DNA from: Anaerococcus sp. Marseille-Q7828
GTDB lineage: Bacteria > Bacillota > Clostridia > Tissierellales > Peptoniphilaceae
NCBI RefSeq assembly: GCF_949769285.1
Contig: NZ_OX458331.1
Location: 744,001 to 808,000, forward strand
DNA: 64,000 bases
Direction of reading: 5' to 3'
In this document: positions 19,559-28,129 of the stretch, one piece after another
How positions within the stretch are numbered: position 1 is the first letter of the stretch
Layout: each line of letters starts with the position of its first letter
Translations under genes and position numbers: made by a program
Notes under the pieces: model-generated
What the model was told of the DNA's origin: nothing
Seen by the model: the letters and a program-made list of their open reading frames with translations, nothing else
Databases searched by the model: none

Positions 19559-20959
19559 TTAATTTTTTATTGTTCTTTCTTCTTTTCTTATTTCCCACAT
19601 ATCATCTGCTGTCTTGTTCCATTCTTTTGCATATGGTGCACATTTGCCTTCTAGATCTTTTGGATCTTCTGGAGATATTAAATCAGTAGAGTGTGCATGT
19701 GTCTCATTGACCATTTTTGTAAGTTTGCCTGCATTTTCAAGCATTGGACATGGTTTAAACATATTGTCATTAAATGGTTGATTGTCATGGTAGGCCATAA
19801 ATAGTGGAGCTTGCAAAGCTTCTAGGATAGTATTATCCCTAATATTTGAATCTGAATAGTGGATAAATACGCAAGGCTCCATATCCCCTTGAGAATTAAT
19901 ATGTAGGTAGTTTTTACCACCGGCTATACAACCGTTTATAAATTCACCATCATTTTGGAAATCTATGGCGTATATCTTGTGAGGACTAGATCCAGATCTA
20001 ATCTCTCTAATTCTCTTTAAAATATATTTTCTTTGGTCTGGACTTGGTAAAAGTGATACATCAGCATCATTGCCAACAGGCATGTAATGGAAAAACCAAG
20101 CCAGTTTACAACCATGATCTATCATATTTGCTATAAATTCATCTGAAGTAACCTGTAAGTAGTTCTTTGATGTGTAGCAAACAGAAACACCGTAGAGAAG
20201 CTTGTGTTTTTTAAGAGTTTCCATAGCGTTAATAACCTTGCTATAAACTCCATCACCCCTTCTAAAGTCGGTAGATTCTTCTGTTCCCTCTACAGATAGG
20301 GCAAAGGAAATATTGCCAGCTTTAGCAACTTCCTCGCAAAATTCATCGTCAATTAGTGTGCCGTTTGTGAAGATATGAAAGGCAGAATCATTAAATTCAT
20401 TGGCCAATTTTATAATATCTTTTTTTCTTACTAGAGGTTCTCCACCTGTTAGCAAGAAGAAATATGAGCCCATTTCATTACCTTGTCTTACTATACTTTG
20501 CATTTCTTCATAAGAAAGATTGTTTTTGTGGCCGTATTCGGCAGCCCAGCAACCAGTACAAGCAAGGTTACAAGCTGAGGTTGGATCAAATAATATTGTC
20601 CAAGGGATATTGCAATTATATTCTTTTTGCAATTGATTTCTCTTGGAGTTACCCTTATAGACAGCGTTGTAGGCTACTGTCATTATAAACTGTTTTAGGA
20701 CATTATCGTCAATGTCATTTACTATATCTTCTGCAAAAGAGGCCCATTTTGATGTCGGATCGGAAAATTCTCCTCTGATTCTGTCAAGAGCGTGCTTGGC
20801 ACTATTTTCCTCAGCATCTTTTGGCATTATGTACTTATCCATTATATCGGTGATATCTTCCATACCTCTTACTGGATCTTTTTTTATCTTTTTTAGTGCT
20901 ATATCAATAGATTTTGAAAAAGCTAGCTTAGTAGTTTTATCTTTTAATGTTTCCTCCAT
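19559..20959 (-). CDS. Radical SAM/SPASM-type protein
   Basis: A 466-residue radical SAM enzyme. Cys130, Cys134 and Cys137 (CNLACTGC) bind the SAM cluster, followed by the GGEP motif LLTGGEPLV. Further cysteines in NGCIAGG, EPCVFIH and KPCPML resemble a SPASM-type auxiliary cluster. About 110 residues precede the radical SAM barrel. No precursor peptide or partner enzyme adjoins it. The Crp/Fnr gene is divergent from it, and the 237-nt spacer between them could hold shared control. Function is not assignable beyond the family. Confidence 0.85.
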   Translation of the reverse strand: MEETLKDKTTKLAFSKSIDIALKKIKKDPVRGMEDITDIMDKYIMPKDAEENSAKHALDRIRGEFSDPTSKWASFAEDIVNDIDDNVLKQFIMTVAYNAVYKGNSKRNQLQKEYNCNIPWTILFDPTSACNLACTGCWAAEYGHKNNLSYEEMQSIVRQGNEMGSYFFLLTGGEPLVRKKDIIKLANEFNDSAFHIFTNGTLIDDEFCEEVAKAGNISFALSVEGTEESTDFRRGDGVYSKVINAMETLKKHKLLYGVSVCYTSKNYLQVTSDEFIANMIDHGCKLAWFFHYMPVGNDADVSLLPSPDQRKYILKRIREIRSGSSPHKIYAIDFQNDGEFINGCIAGGKNYLHINSQGDMEPCVFIHYSDSNIRDNTILEALQAPLFMAYHDNQPFNDNMFKPCPMLENAGKLTKMVNETHAHSTDLISPEDPKDLEGKCAPYAKEWNKTADDMWEIRKEERTIKN

Positions 20960-21151
20960 ATTTTAATCCTTTCCTATACTAAGACTATACTTAATATATT
21001 ATATAAAACATAACTAATACAATAAAAAAATTTAAGATAAAAATATCTATAAATATAGTATATGAGGTTGATAAGGAAATTTCAAGTTATTTTAGTTTAA
21101 TTTCTACAATATTTAAAGAAAATTCTTTCTATGGCAAGAGTAGAACAAAAT

Positions 21152-21180
21152 TTGTAAAAACATCATCTATTTTTTATAAT
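21152..21180 (+). promoter_or_regulatory. Sigma-A-type promoter of crp/fnr-pap operon
   Basis: TTGTAA (21152-21157), a 17-nt spacer and TATAAT (21175-21180). The rest of the 20960-21196 spacer is A/T-rich, and I see no copy of the hcp palindrome in it. Confidence 0.65.
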
Positions 21181-21196
21181 AAAGACGAGGTGAATT

Positions 21197-21841
21197 ATGG
21201 ATTTAAGACAAATTTCAATGTTTAAAAATTTAACTGACCAGGATATCAAATTAATAGAAGAAAAAAATATGATAGAAGAAAAGACATACCAAAAAGAAGA
21301 CCACATCTTTAGGGTGGGAGATGTTACAGGAGATGCCTATTATCTTATAGAAGGTAGTATTTTGGTTTATAAAATTGATCCTAATGGCAAGAGATTTATC
21401 ATAAAAAAGATTCAAAAACCAGGAGTTTTTGGGGAAGTCTACTCATATCTCAAAGAAGGCTTTGACTTTTCTGCCCAAGCAGAAGTAGCTAGCAAAATAC
21501 TTATAATCCACGATTTTGCATCTATTTTCTCCTTTGGATCAGAAGAATTTTTGAAGTCATATATAGATATGCTTTCAAGAAAATGCCTAGAACTGTCGAG
21601 GACAAATCAAATCACGTCCCAGGCTAGCCTCCGCCAAAAAATAAGCAAGTATCTATTGTTAAATCAAGAAAACTCTCTAGTAAAGATAAATCTTTCTAGG
21701 GAAGAGTGGGCAGATATCCTAGCCACTACAAGGCCTTCCCTTTCTCGTGAACTTTCAAATATGGTCGATGATGGCTTGATAGAGATCAAAGATAAGACAA
21801 TCAAAATTACAAATCTATCACAAATGGCTGATATCATATAA
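21197..21841 (+). CDS. Crp/Fnr family transcriptional regulator
   Basis: A 214-residue regulator with an N-terminal cyclic-nucleotide-binding-like beta-barrel (about residues 10-115), a dimerisation helix and a C-terminal winged HTH whose recognition region reads TRPSLSREL. No FNR-type cysteine cluster is visible at the N terminus. It is cotranscribed with the polyphosphate phosphotransferase (32-nt gap) and divergent from a radical SAM gene. It is a candidate to bind the palindrome upstream of hcp 6 kb away, being the only CRP/FNR protein in the window. That link is inference. Confidence 0.85.
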   Translation: MDLRQISMFKNLTDQDIKLIEEKNMIEEKTYQKEDHIFRVGDVTGDAYYLIEGSILVYKIDPNGKRFIIKKIQKPGVFGEVYSYLKEGFDFSAQAEVASKILIIHDFASIFSFGSEEFLKSYIDMLSRKCLELSRTNQITSQASLRQKISKYLLLNQENSLVKINLSREEWADILATTRPSLSRELSNMVDDGLIEIKDKTIKITNLSQMADII

Positions 21842-21873
21842 AAAAGGGTATTAGTGACTATAAGGAGAGTGCT

Positions 21874-23346
21874 ATGGATTTAAGTAAAACATATGAATAC
21901 GATGATATTAGTAAGTCAGATTTGCAAAAACGCCTTGCAAGGCTGATGAGAATTTGTGAAAACTTGGAGATTCCTGTCTTAGTTATGGTAGATGGTTTTG
22001 AATCTGCCGGCAAGGGTCATGTAATCAATGACCTAAGTGAGGAATTGAACCCTAAGTATTTTGATGTAGAAGTTTTTGAAAAAGACGAAGAATACGACAA
22101 AAAGTTTCCTTTTGCAAAGAGATTTTTTACTAATACCCCAAAAAAGGGTCATGTTAAAATATTTGATAGGTCATTTTACTATAAGCTATTTGACGATATA
22201 AAAATTAGCGAAAAGGACTTGGAAAAGCAAATCCAATCCTTAGAAAAAATAGAAAGAATGCTCTACGATGATGAGACTATCATTATCAAGTTTTTCTTAA
22301 ATGTGAGCGAAAAAGAGCAAAAAAATCGAATAGATCAAATGAAGGATAGCAAGCAAAAGAGTTTCTATCTAACTAAGTCTGATATTGAGCAGAATAAAAA
22401 TTATAAAAAATATAAAAAACACTTTGAAAATGTATTGGAGAAGACAAACTTTGACTTTAGTCCTTGGACTATAATTGATAGCGATGACTTGAAAAAAGCT
22501 TCAAAAATTATGCTCTACCAAATGCTTGAGATGCTAACTATTGGCATAGAGAGAGTATCTACACAGAAAAGAGATGATGAAAATACCGAAAGATTTATCG
22601 AAGATCAAAACTCTATTATTGAAAAATTGGACCTAGATAAGAGCATATCCAAAGACGAATACAAAGAGAAAAAGGATAAGCTCCAAAAAGAAGTTAGAGA
22701 TGTAATATTTGAGCTTTATGAAGCTGGAATATCCACAGTTCTTGTCTTTGAAGGTGTGGATGCAGCAGGCAAAGATGGGGCTATAGAAAGACTTGTAAAA
22801 AAGGTTGACCCAAGACTATACACAGTCCATGCAATCTCAGCTCCAAGCAAGGAAGAGCTTGACCACCATTATTTGTGGAGATTTTATGATAAACTTCCTG
22901 AAGATGGCTATGTGGGAATTTTCTCTAGGTCTTGGTATGGCAGAGTTATGGTAGAAAGAGTGGAAGGATTTGCTACTACCAGACAATGGTCAAGGTCCTA
23001 CGATGAGATTAAGGAATTTGAAAAAGAGATTGCAAATCACGGAACTTTGGTAATGAAATTTTTTGTGGTTATAGATAAGGATGAACAATACCAAAGATTC
23101 ATGGATAGGGTTAATAATCCAGACAAAAATTATAAGATAACAGATGAAGATTGGCGCAATCGCAATAAATGGGGCCAATATATTGAAGCTATGGATGAGA
23201 TGCTCTACCGCACTGATTTTGACTTTGCACCTTGGATAATAGTTGAGGGCAACGATAAGCCTTACGCAAGGATAAAGGTTATGGAAGAGTTCTTGGATAA
23301 GGCAAAGGCACATCTAAAAAAGATTGAGAAGAATAATAACAAATAA
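21874..23346 (+). CDS. pap: Polyphosphate:AMP phosphotransferase (PPK2 class II)
   Basis: A 490-residue protein made of two fused PPK2 domains. Each has a Walker-like loop: GFESAGKG at residues 41-48, and GVDAAGKDG near residue 293. Each also has a lid region and an arginine/tryptophan-rich core, seen in FSRSWYGR of the second domain. Class II enzymes phosphorylate AMP to ADP with polyphosphate. The second domain looks better conserved and is probably catalytic, as in the Acinetobacter enzyme. No ppk1 or exopolyphosphatase is nearby. Confidence 0.88.
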   Translation: MDLSKTYEYDDISKSDLQKRLARLMRICENLEIPVLVMVDGFESAGKGHVINDLSEELNPKYFDVEVFEKDEEYDKKFPFAKRFFTNTPKKGHVKIFDRSFYYKLFDDIKISEKDLEKQIQSLEKIERMLYDDETIIIKFFLNVSEKEQKNRIDQMKDSKQKSFYLTKSDIEQNKNYKKYKKHFENVLEKTNFDFSPWTIIDSDDLKKASKIMLYQMLEMLTIGIERVSTQKRDDENTERFIEDQNSIIEKLDLDKSISKDEYKEKKDKLQKEVRDVIFELYEAGISTVLVFEGVDAAGKDGAIERLVKKVDPRLYTVHAISAPSKEELDHHYLWRFYDKLPEDGYVGIFSRSWYGRVMVERVEGFATTRQWSRSYDEIKEFEKEIANHGTLVMKFFVVIDKDEQYQRFMDRVNNPDKNYKITDEDWRNRNKWGQYIEAMDEMLYRTDFDFAPWIIVEGNDKPYARIKVMEEFLDKAKAHLKKIEKNNNK

Positions 23347-23405
23347 TTTTTAATTTTCTTAAGTATTGTAGTATAATTAACACTGTAATATTTTAAGGAG
23401 ATAAG

Positions 23406-23942
23406 ATGAAGAATAAGAGATATTTAAGACTAGCATTAATTTTGGCTTTAGCAACACCACTAGCTGCATGTGGCAATAAGGCAGAAACTACAGAAGAAAA
23501 ACCAGCTCAAGAGGCAAGTGAAGAAGTAAAAGAAGCTAAGGAAGATGGAGACCTAGCCGTAGAGCCAGATCCAGCAAATGAGATTGACAGCAAGGATTCA
23601 GGCGAAAAAGGCATCTATGACCTAGAATTTTCATACCTACCAGAAGGTTTTGGTGAAAACTTCAAAGATGAAAAAAATGATTTGCGTACTGTAGAATACG
23701 GTGCTCCAAAAAATCCAGCCCAAAAAATCACCGTTCAAATCTCAAATAATGAAGAGAGAATGGCAGGACTTGTAAGTGTTCCAGAAGATGCAGAAGATAT
23801 CACCATTGGTGAAAACACTGGCAAATACTGGGATGATGGATCATTTAACTACATCTTTATTAAAGATGGCCAAAACGAAATCTACACCAGATCTACTCTT
23901 GAAAAAGAGGAATCTGTGAAAGTTGTTGAAGGTATAAAATAA
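23406..23942 (+). CDS. Putative lipoprotein
   Basis: A 178-residue protein with a basic N terminus, a hydrophobic stretch and the lipobox LAAC, so Cys22 is the expected lipidation site and the protein would sit on the outer face of the membrane. An acidic low-complexity linker (about residues 25-65, Glu/Ala/Asp-rich) precedes a globular part of about 110 residues with alternating strands. I do not recognise that domain with confidence; it recalls DUF4367-type domains. It is its own unit between pap and a terminator, with AAGGAG before the ATG. Confidence 0.75.
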   Translation: MKNKRYLRLALILALATPLAACGNKAETTEEKPAQEASEEVKEAKEDGDLAVEPDPANEIDSKDSGEKGIYDLEFSYLPEGFGENFKDEKNDLRTVEYGAPKNPAQKITVQISNNEERMAGLVSVPEDAEDITIGENTGKYWDDGSFNYIFIKDGQNEIYTRSTLEKEESVKVVEGIK

Positions 23943-23952
23943 GTTTTGTAAA

Positions 23953-23990
23953 TGAGCTTCTGAGATATTTTTCTTGGGAGCTTATTTTTA
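23953..23990 (+). terminator. Rho-independent terminator after lipoprotein gene
   Basis: A 12-bp stem (TGAGCTTCTGAG with CTTGGGAGCTTA, four G-U pairs) and an 8-nt loop are followed by TTTTTAT. Confidence 0.7.
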
Positions 23991-24002
23991 TAAGGAATAA
24001 TC

Positions 24003-24788
24003 ATGCAATATTACATAAGTTGTTTTTTTATTTATGCAGTAATTGGGTGGATCTTGGAAGTTTCTTTCCATGTGATTAGTCAGGGCAAATTTATTAATAG
24101 GGGCTTTCTAAACGGTCCTTATTGCCCAATATATGGATTTGGAGCTTTGGCTGTTGTTTTAATATTGGGAGATTTGGGCAATTCTAACAAGTTGTACATA
24201 TTTTTTATGTCGGCGATTGTAGCTAGTGCCTTAGAATTAATCACAGGCTATATCTTGGAAAAAATCTTCCATAAGAGATGGTGGGATTACAGATCTAATA
24301 AGTTTAACCTTGGTGGTTATATATGTGCTGAGTTTTCCCTAATCTGGGGAGCAGTTTGCTATATCCTCTATGAAGCCATCCATCCCATGCTTAGAAAAGC
24401 TCTACATCTTATGCCAATAAAGATAATAATACCGATAAATGTAATAATGGGATTGATCTTTGTAGTTGATTTGATAGCTACAGTTATAACCTTGATGGGC
24501 TTAAGTGAGAAGTTCAAGATGATAGAAGACCAATCCAAAGATATCAGAAAAATGTCAGATGAAATCGGCCAAAAAGTTGCAGATAGGACCTTTGTTGCTT
24601 TAGACAGGAAAAAGGAACTTGAAAATTCTAAGATAGGCAAAGAATTTGACCAAAGAAGTGCTGAATTTAAAGAATTTTTTGACAAATTTGGAGAAAAGAG
24701 AATCCTACGTGCTTTCCCTAACCTATCAGAAGACTTGGAAGAGAAATGGAATAGGATTGATATCATCAAAAAGAAGAAGCACAAATGA
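24003..24788 (+). CDS. PF06541-type membrane protein (putative ABC-transporter type IV), copy 1
   Basis: A 261-residue membrane protein of the family annotated as putative ABC-transporter type IV/CmpB. The conserved landmarks are FIYAVIGWILEV at the first helix, GPYCPIYGFGAL, ELITGYILEKIFHKRWWDY and EAIHPM. About five helices are followed by a charged cytoplasmic tail (residues about 170-261). The function of the family is not established. It is directly followed by a paralogue 16 nt away, and 0.9 kb upstream of a Bce-type module. Confidence 0.78.
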   Translation: MQYYISCFFIYAVIGWILEVSFHVISQGKFINRGFLNGPYCPIYGFGALAVVLILGDLGNSNKLYIFFMSAIVASALELITGYILEKIFHKRWWDYRSNKFNLGGYICAEFSLIWGAVCYILYEAIHPMLRKALHLMPIKIIIPINVIMGLIFVVDLIATVITLMGLSEKFKMIEDQSKDIRKMSDEIGQKVADRTFVALDRKKELENSKIGKEFDQRSAEFKEFFDKFGEKRILRAFPNLSEDLEEKWNRIDIIKKKKHK

Positions 24789-24803
24789 TTTTGAGGTGGT
24801 CAT

Positions 24804-25580
24804 ATGACTAAAGTTTATATAATATATTTTTTCATCTATGCCATAGTAGGATGGGTCTTGGAAGTTTCCTACAATGGGATAAGGGCTGGAAAATACATCA
24901 ACTGCGGGGTTTTGAATGGTCCCTGGTGCCCAATCTATGGTTTTGCTGCCGTTTCTATAATATTGCTCCTAAACATGGTCGATACGGAGAATAAAATATT
25001 TCTATTTTTCGCTTCAATGATAATTGCATCAATTATAGAATTGATAACTGGATTTATCCTAGAGAAGATATTTCATAAGAAATGGTGGGACTATTCGGAC
25101 AAGAAATTTAACATTGGTGGACATATTTGTGCGGAGTATTCCTTACTATGGGGAGCCCTTTGCTTTATCCTATACGAAGCCATCCACCCAATGATTAGAT
25201 CTATGGTCTTTGCTATGCCTTACAAGCTAACACTTACTATAAATATTATAGTTGCTATTCTTTTTGCTATAGATACTACAGCAAGCTTCAATACAATTAT
25301 AGGAATCAACAAGAAATTCAAACAGATCGAAAGATCATCAGAAAAACTTGGTGAGCTTACTAGCGAAATTGGCGAAAGAATTGCTGATAGGGGCATAGAA
25401 ACAGCTGAATTAACAAGTGAAAAACGCAAAGAGTTCGACCAAAGAAGCGCCGAATTTAAAGCGATTTTTGAAAAGAAAAGTGAGAGGAGAATTCTCAAGG
25501 CCTTTCCAAATCTAATCCGTGACTTGGAAGATAGGGGCTATGATATCTCTGAGATAAAAGAAAAAATAAAAGAAAGATAA
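24804..25580 (+). CDS. PF06541-type membrane protein (putative ABC-transporter type IV), copy 2
   Basis: A 258-residue paralogue of the preceding gene. All landmarks are kept: FIYAIVGWVLEV, GPWCPIYGFAAV, ELITGFILEKIFHKKWWDY, EAIHPM and the shared tail motif EFDQRSAEFK. Both copies are intact, so they may form a heterodimer or have split roles, which is inference. A compact terminator follows, separating the pair from the two-component system. Confidence 0.78.
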   Translation: MTKVYIIYFFIYAIVGWVLEVSYNGIRAGKYINCGVLNGPWCPIYGFAAVSIILLLNMVDTENKIFLFFASMIIASIIELITGFILEKIFHKKWWDYSDKKFNIGGHICAEYSLLWGALCFILYEAIHPMIRSMVFAMPYKLTLTINIIVAILFAIDTTASFNTIIGINKKFKQIERSSEKLGELTSEIGERIADRGIETAELTSEKRKEFDQRSAEFKAIFEKKSERRILKAFPNLIRDLEDRGYDISEIKEKIKER

Positions 25581-25586
25581 AATGCG

Positions 25587-25610
25587 CCGCCTTCCTGGCG
25601 GTTTTATTTT
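25587..25610 (+). terminator. Rho-independent terminator
   Basis: A CCGCC/GGCGG stem with a short loop is preceded by AAAA and followed by TTTTATTTT. Confidence 0.8.
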
Positions 25611-25650
25611 GCTGATTTTGCCTTATAATTATAGTAGAAAGTAGGTTTTT

Positions 25651-26331
25651 ATGGTTAGAATTTATATAGTTGAAGATGACGAAGTTATATTAAAGTCTTT
25701 GGGGAAATTTTTGAAATCATGGTCTTATGAAGTATTTTCACCAGATGACTTTTCTTCTGTGTACGAAAATTTCCTTGAAATCAATCCGGACTTGGTCTTA
25801 CTTGATGTGTCCCTGCCATTTTTTAATGGATATTATTGGTGTGAGAAAATCAGGTCTTCATCAAATGTGCCAATAATTTTCATTTCTTCTGCAGATGAAA
25901 ATCTAAACAAGATTATGGCTATAAATATGGGGGCTGATGATTACATTACCAAGCCCTTTGACTTGGACTTGCTCCTTGCAAAGATAAAAGCAGTTTTGAG
26001 ACGCTCCTACCAATACAGCGAAACTGTTAGCAAGCTTTCCTATAAAGATATAGAAATAGACAGAAATAGGATGGTATTAACTTTTGCTGGCAAGGATTTG
26101 TCCCTATCAAAAAATGAATATTTGATTCTTGAGATGATGTTCGAATATCCAGAAAAAGTCTACAAGAGGGAAGAAATAATGGACAAGATCTGGCAAACAG
26201 ACGAATTTATTGACGATAATACTTTGACTGTCAATATAATGAGACTTAGGAAAAAACTGGAAGACATAGGACTTAGCGATTTGATAAAGACAAAGAAAAA
26301 GGTGGGTTATTACATTGAAAGAGATGTCTAA
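25651..26331 (+). CDS. OmpR-family response regulator (BceR-like)
   Basis: A 226-residue regulator. The receiver domain has the acidic pair Asp9/Asp10, phospho-acceptor Asp52 in LLDVSLP and Lys101 in TKPF. A C-terminal winged-helix DNA-binding domain follows (YKREEIMDKIW, then NIMRLRKKL). It is encoded just before an intramembrane-sensing kinase and a BceAB-type ABC transporter, whose promoter it likely controls. A TATAAT is present at 25624-25629 without a clear -35. Confidence 0.88.
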   Translation: MVRIYIVEDDEVILKSLGKFLKSWSYEVFSPDDFSSVYENFLEINPDLVLLDVSLPFFNGYYWCEKIRSSSNVPIIFISSADENLNKIMAINMGADDYITKPFDLDLLLAKIKAVLRRSYQYSETVSKLSYKDIEIDRNRMVLTFAGKDLSLSKNEYLILEMMFEYPEKVYKREEIMDKIWQTDEFIDDNTLTVNIMRLRKKLEDIGLSDLIKTKKKVGYYIERDV

Positions 26332-27271
26332 ATTTATTAGAATTAAGGCCCATAGCCTGGTGATTTTCATAATCTTTTTTGTCCTAATGCTCTTTAGCAT
26401 ATCCTTTGGTATAGACAGAAACTATATTTATTATATCTTGATATTAGCAACGTTTTTCTTTGTGTTAAGTCTTGTAATTTCTTATATAAAATTTAGGAAA
26501 GCCTATAAGGAAATAACTATGTGGACCAATGACTTTTCATCTAAACCAAATTTTTTAATAAAAGAAAGCAAAATTTATAACAACATCATGACTATCTATG
26601 AGAAAAATAAGGACATGGAAAATTCTTTTGAAGATAAGATGAGACTTTTCAAGGACTATGTAAGCATGTGGGCCCATCAAATCAAAACTCCACTTTTTTC
26701 TCTGGACTTGATACTAAATGACCACCCCATAGATGATCATGCGGCCAAAGCTGAGCTTTTTGCTATAGAAGAATATATAGAAACTCTCCTATCCTACACC
26801 CGCCTTGAGTCCCTTTCTACAGACTTTGTCTTTGAGGAAGCCTCACTTGATGAGCTTATAAGTTCATCTATCAAAAAATATTCTAAAGTCTTCATAAGAA
26901 AGAAAAACAAGGTAGACTTTAAGCCAACAGGTCTTATGCTTACAACGGATAAAAAATGGTTTGCCTTTATCTTAGATCAGATTTTATCAAATTCAAACAA
27001 GTACACCCAAGCTGGGACAATTTCTTTTTATATGGAGGGTCTGAAACTCATCATAGAAGATACGGGCATAGGAATCAGAGAGGAAGACCTGCCTAGGGTT
27101 TTTGACAAGTCATATACCGGTTACAATGGCAGAATTTACAAGAAATCTACAGGTATCGGCCTAAGTTTGGTAAAAAGTGCTTGTGAAAATTTGTCTATAG
27201 ATGTATCTATAGAATCAAAGCTTGGCCAGGGAACGAAAGTCATATTTGATCTAAAAAATGCCCTAAACTAA
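26315..27271 (+). CDS. Intramembrane-sensing histidine kinase (BceS-like)
   Basis: A 318-residue kinase with two N-terminal membrane helices (about residues 14-31 and 38-57) and almost no extracellular loop, the hallmark of Bce-type sensors that detect flux through their ABC transporter. The phospho-acceptor is His121 in AHQIKTPL. ATP-lid motifs are SNSNKY (N box), EDTGIGI (G1) and STGIGLSLV (G2). The start is TTG at 26315, preceded by GGTGGG and overlapping the regulator gene by 17 nt; ATG at 26324 is an alternative. Confidence 0.87.
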   Translation: MKEMSKFIRIKAHSLVIFIIFFVLMLFSISFGIDRNYIYYILILATFFFVLSLVISYIKFRKAYKEITMWTNDFSSKPNFLIKESKIYNNIMTIYEKNKDMENSFEDKMRLFKDYVSMWAHQIKTPLFSLDLILNDHPIDDHAAKAELFAIEEYIETLLSYTRLESLSTDFVFEEASLDELISSSIKKYSKVFIRKKNKVDFKPTGLMLTTDKKWFAFILDQILSNSNKYTQAGTISFYMEGLKLIIEDTGIGIREEDLPRVFDKSYTGYNGRIYKKSTGIGLSLVKSACENLSIDVSIESKLGQGTKVIFDLKNALN

Positions 27272-27370
27272 CATATTGTCACATTAAGCCTATAAGTGTT
27301 ATTTTAATGCAAGGATTTTTTCTTTTTTCTGTTGTAATATAGAGAAAAGATAAGAAAGGAAAGTGAAAAT

Positions 27371-28129
27371 ATGTTATTAAAAGTATCAAATTTAGAAAAA
27401 ATATATAAGTCAAGATTATCTACAAACCAAGTTCACGCCCTTAACAATGTGAACTTTTCGGTAGAAGAGGGAGAATATATTGCAATCATGGGAGAATCCG
27501 GTTCCGGCAAGACTACCTTGCTTAACCTATTAGCTCTCTTGGATAAGCCAAGCAAGGGAAAAATAATATTAGAGGGTAAGGATCTTTCTTCCATAGCGGA
27601 TGCAGAAATATCAAAGTTTAGACGTGACCACCTAGGTTTTGTTTTCCAAGATTTCAATCTTTTGGACACCCTAACCTTAAAGGAAAATATCCTCTTGCCT
27701 CTAATACTTGCAGAAGATGATCCCAAAACTTTTGATGAGAAGCTAATGAGCGTAGTCAAACCCCTAAGGATAGACCAACTATTAAATAAATATCCTTATG
27801 AAGTTTCTGGTGGCCAAAAGCAACGCTGTGCTGTGGCAAGGGCTCTCATTACCAATCCTAAATTGCTCCTAGCTGACGAGCCAACAGGTGCTTTGGACTC
27901 TAACTCTTCTAGGGAATTGATGGAAGTTTTCAAAGAATTAAATGAAAATGGTCAAACTGTAATAATGGTAACCCACTCCATCCAAGCGGCCTCAGGAGCA
28001 AGGAGAGTTTTGTTTATCAAAGACGGAAAGATTTTCCACGAACTTTATAACTCTGGATTTACTGACTATGAGATGAGCCAGAAGATATCTGACACCATGC
28101 AAATGCTCCAAAGAGGTGATATAAGATGA
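27371..28129 (+). CDS. ABC transporter ATP-binding protein (BceA-like)
   Basis: A 252-residue ATPase of the MacB/LolD-type family used in Bce peptide-resistance modules. The Walker A is GESGSGKTT (residues 41-49), the signature is VSGGQKQR, the Walker B is LLLADEPTG and the switch His is in VTHS. It overlaps the permease gene by 4 nt (ATGA). The 99-nt spacer before it has an imperfect repeat TAACA-TAT-TGTCA at 27271-27283 that loosely recalls BceR sites, and it probably carries the target promoter. Confidence 0.88.
   Translation: MLLKVSNLEKIYKSRLSTNQVHALNNVNFSVEEGEYIAIMGESGSGKTTLLNLLALLDKPSKGKIILEGKDLSSIADAEISKFRRDHLGFVFQDFNLLDTLTLKENILLPLILAEDDPKTFDEKLMSVVKPLRIDQLLNKYPYEVSGGQKQRCAVARALITNPKLLLADEPTGALDSNSSRELMEVFKELNENGQTVIMVTHSIQAASGARRVLFIKDGKIFHELYNSGFTDYEMSQKISDTMQMLQRGDIR

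Noticed and set aside
24368-24784. 138-codon minus-strand frame within the first PF06541 gene
   Set aside because: Composition is that of an antisense shadow (Ser/Leu/Phe-rich), and there is no start signal or homology I recognise.
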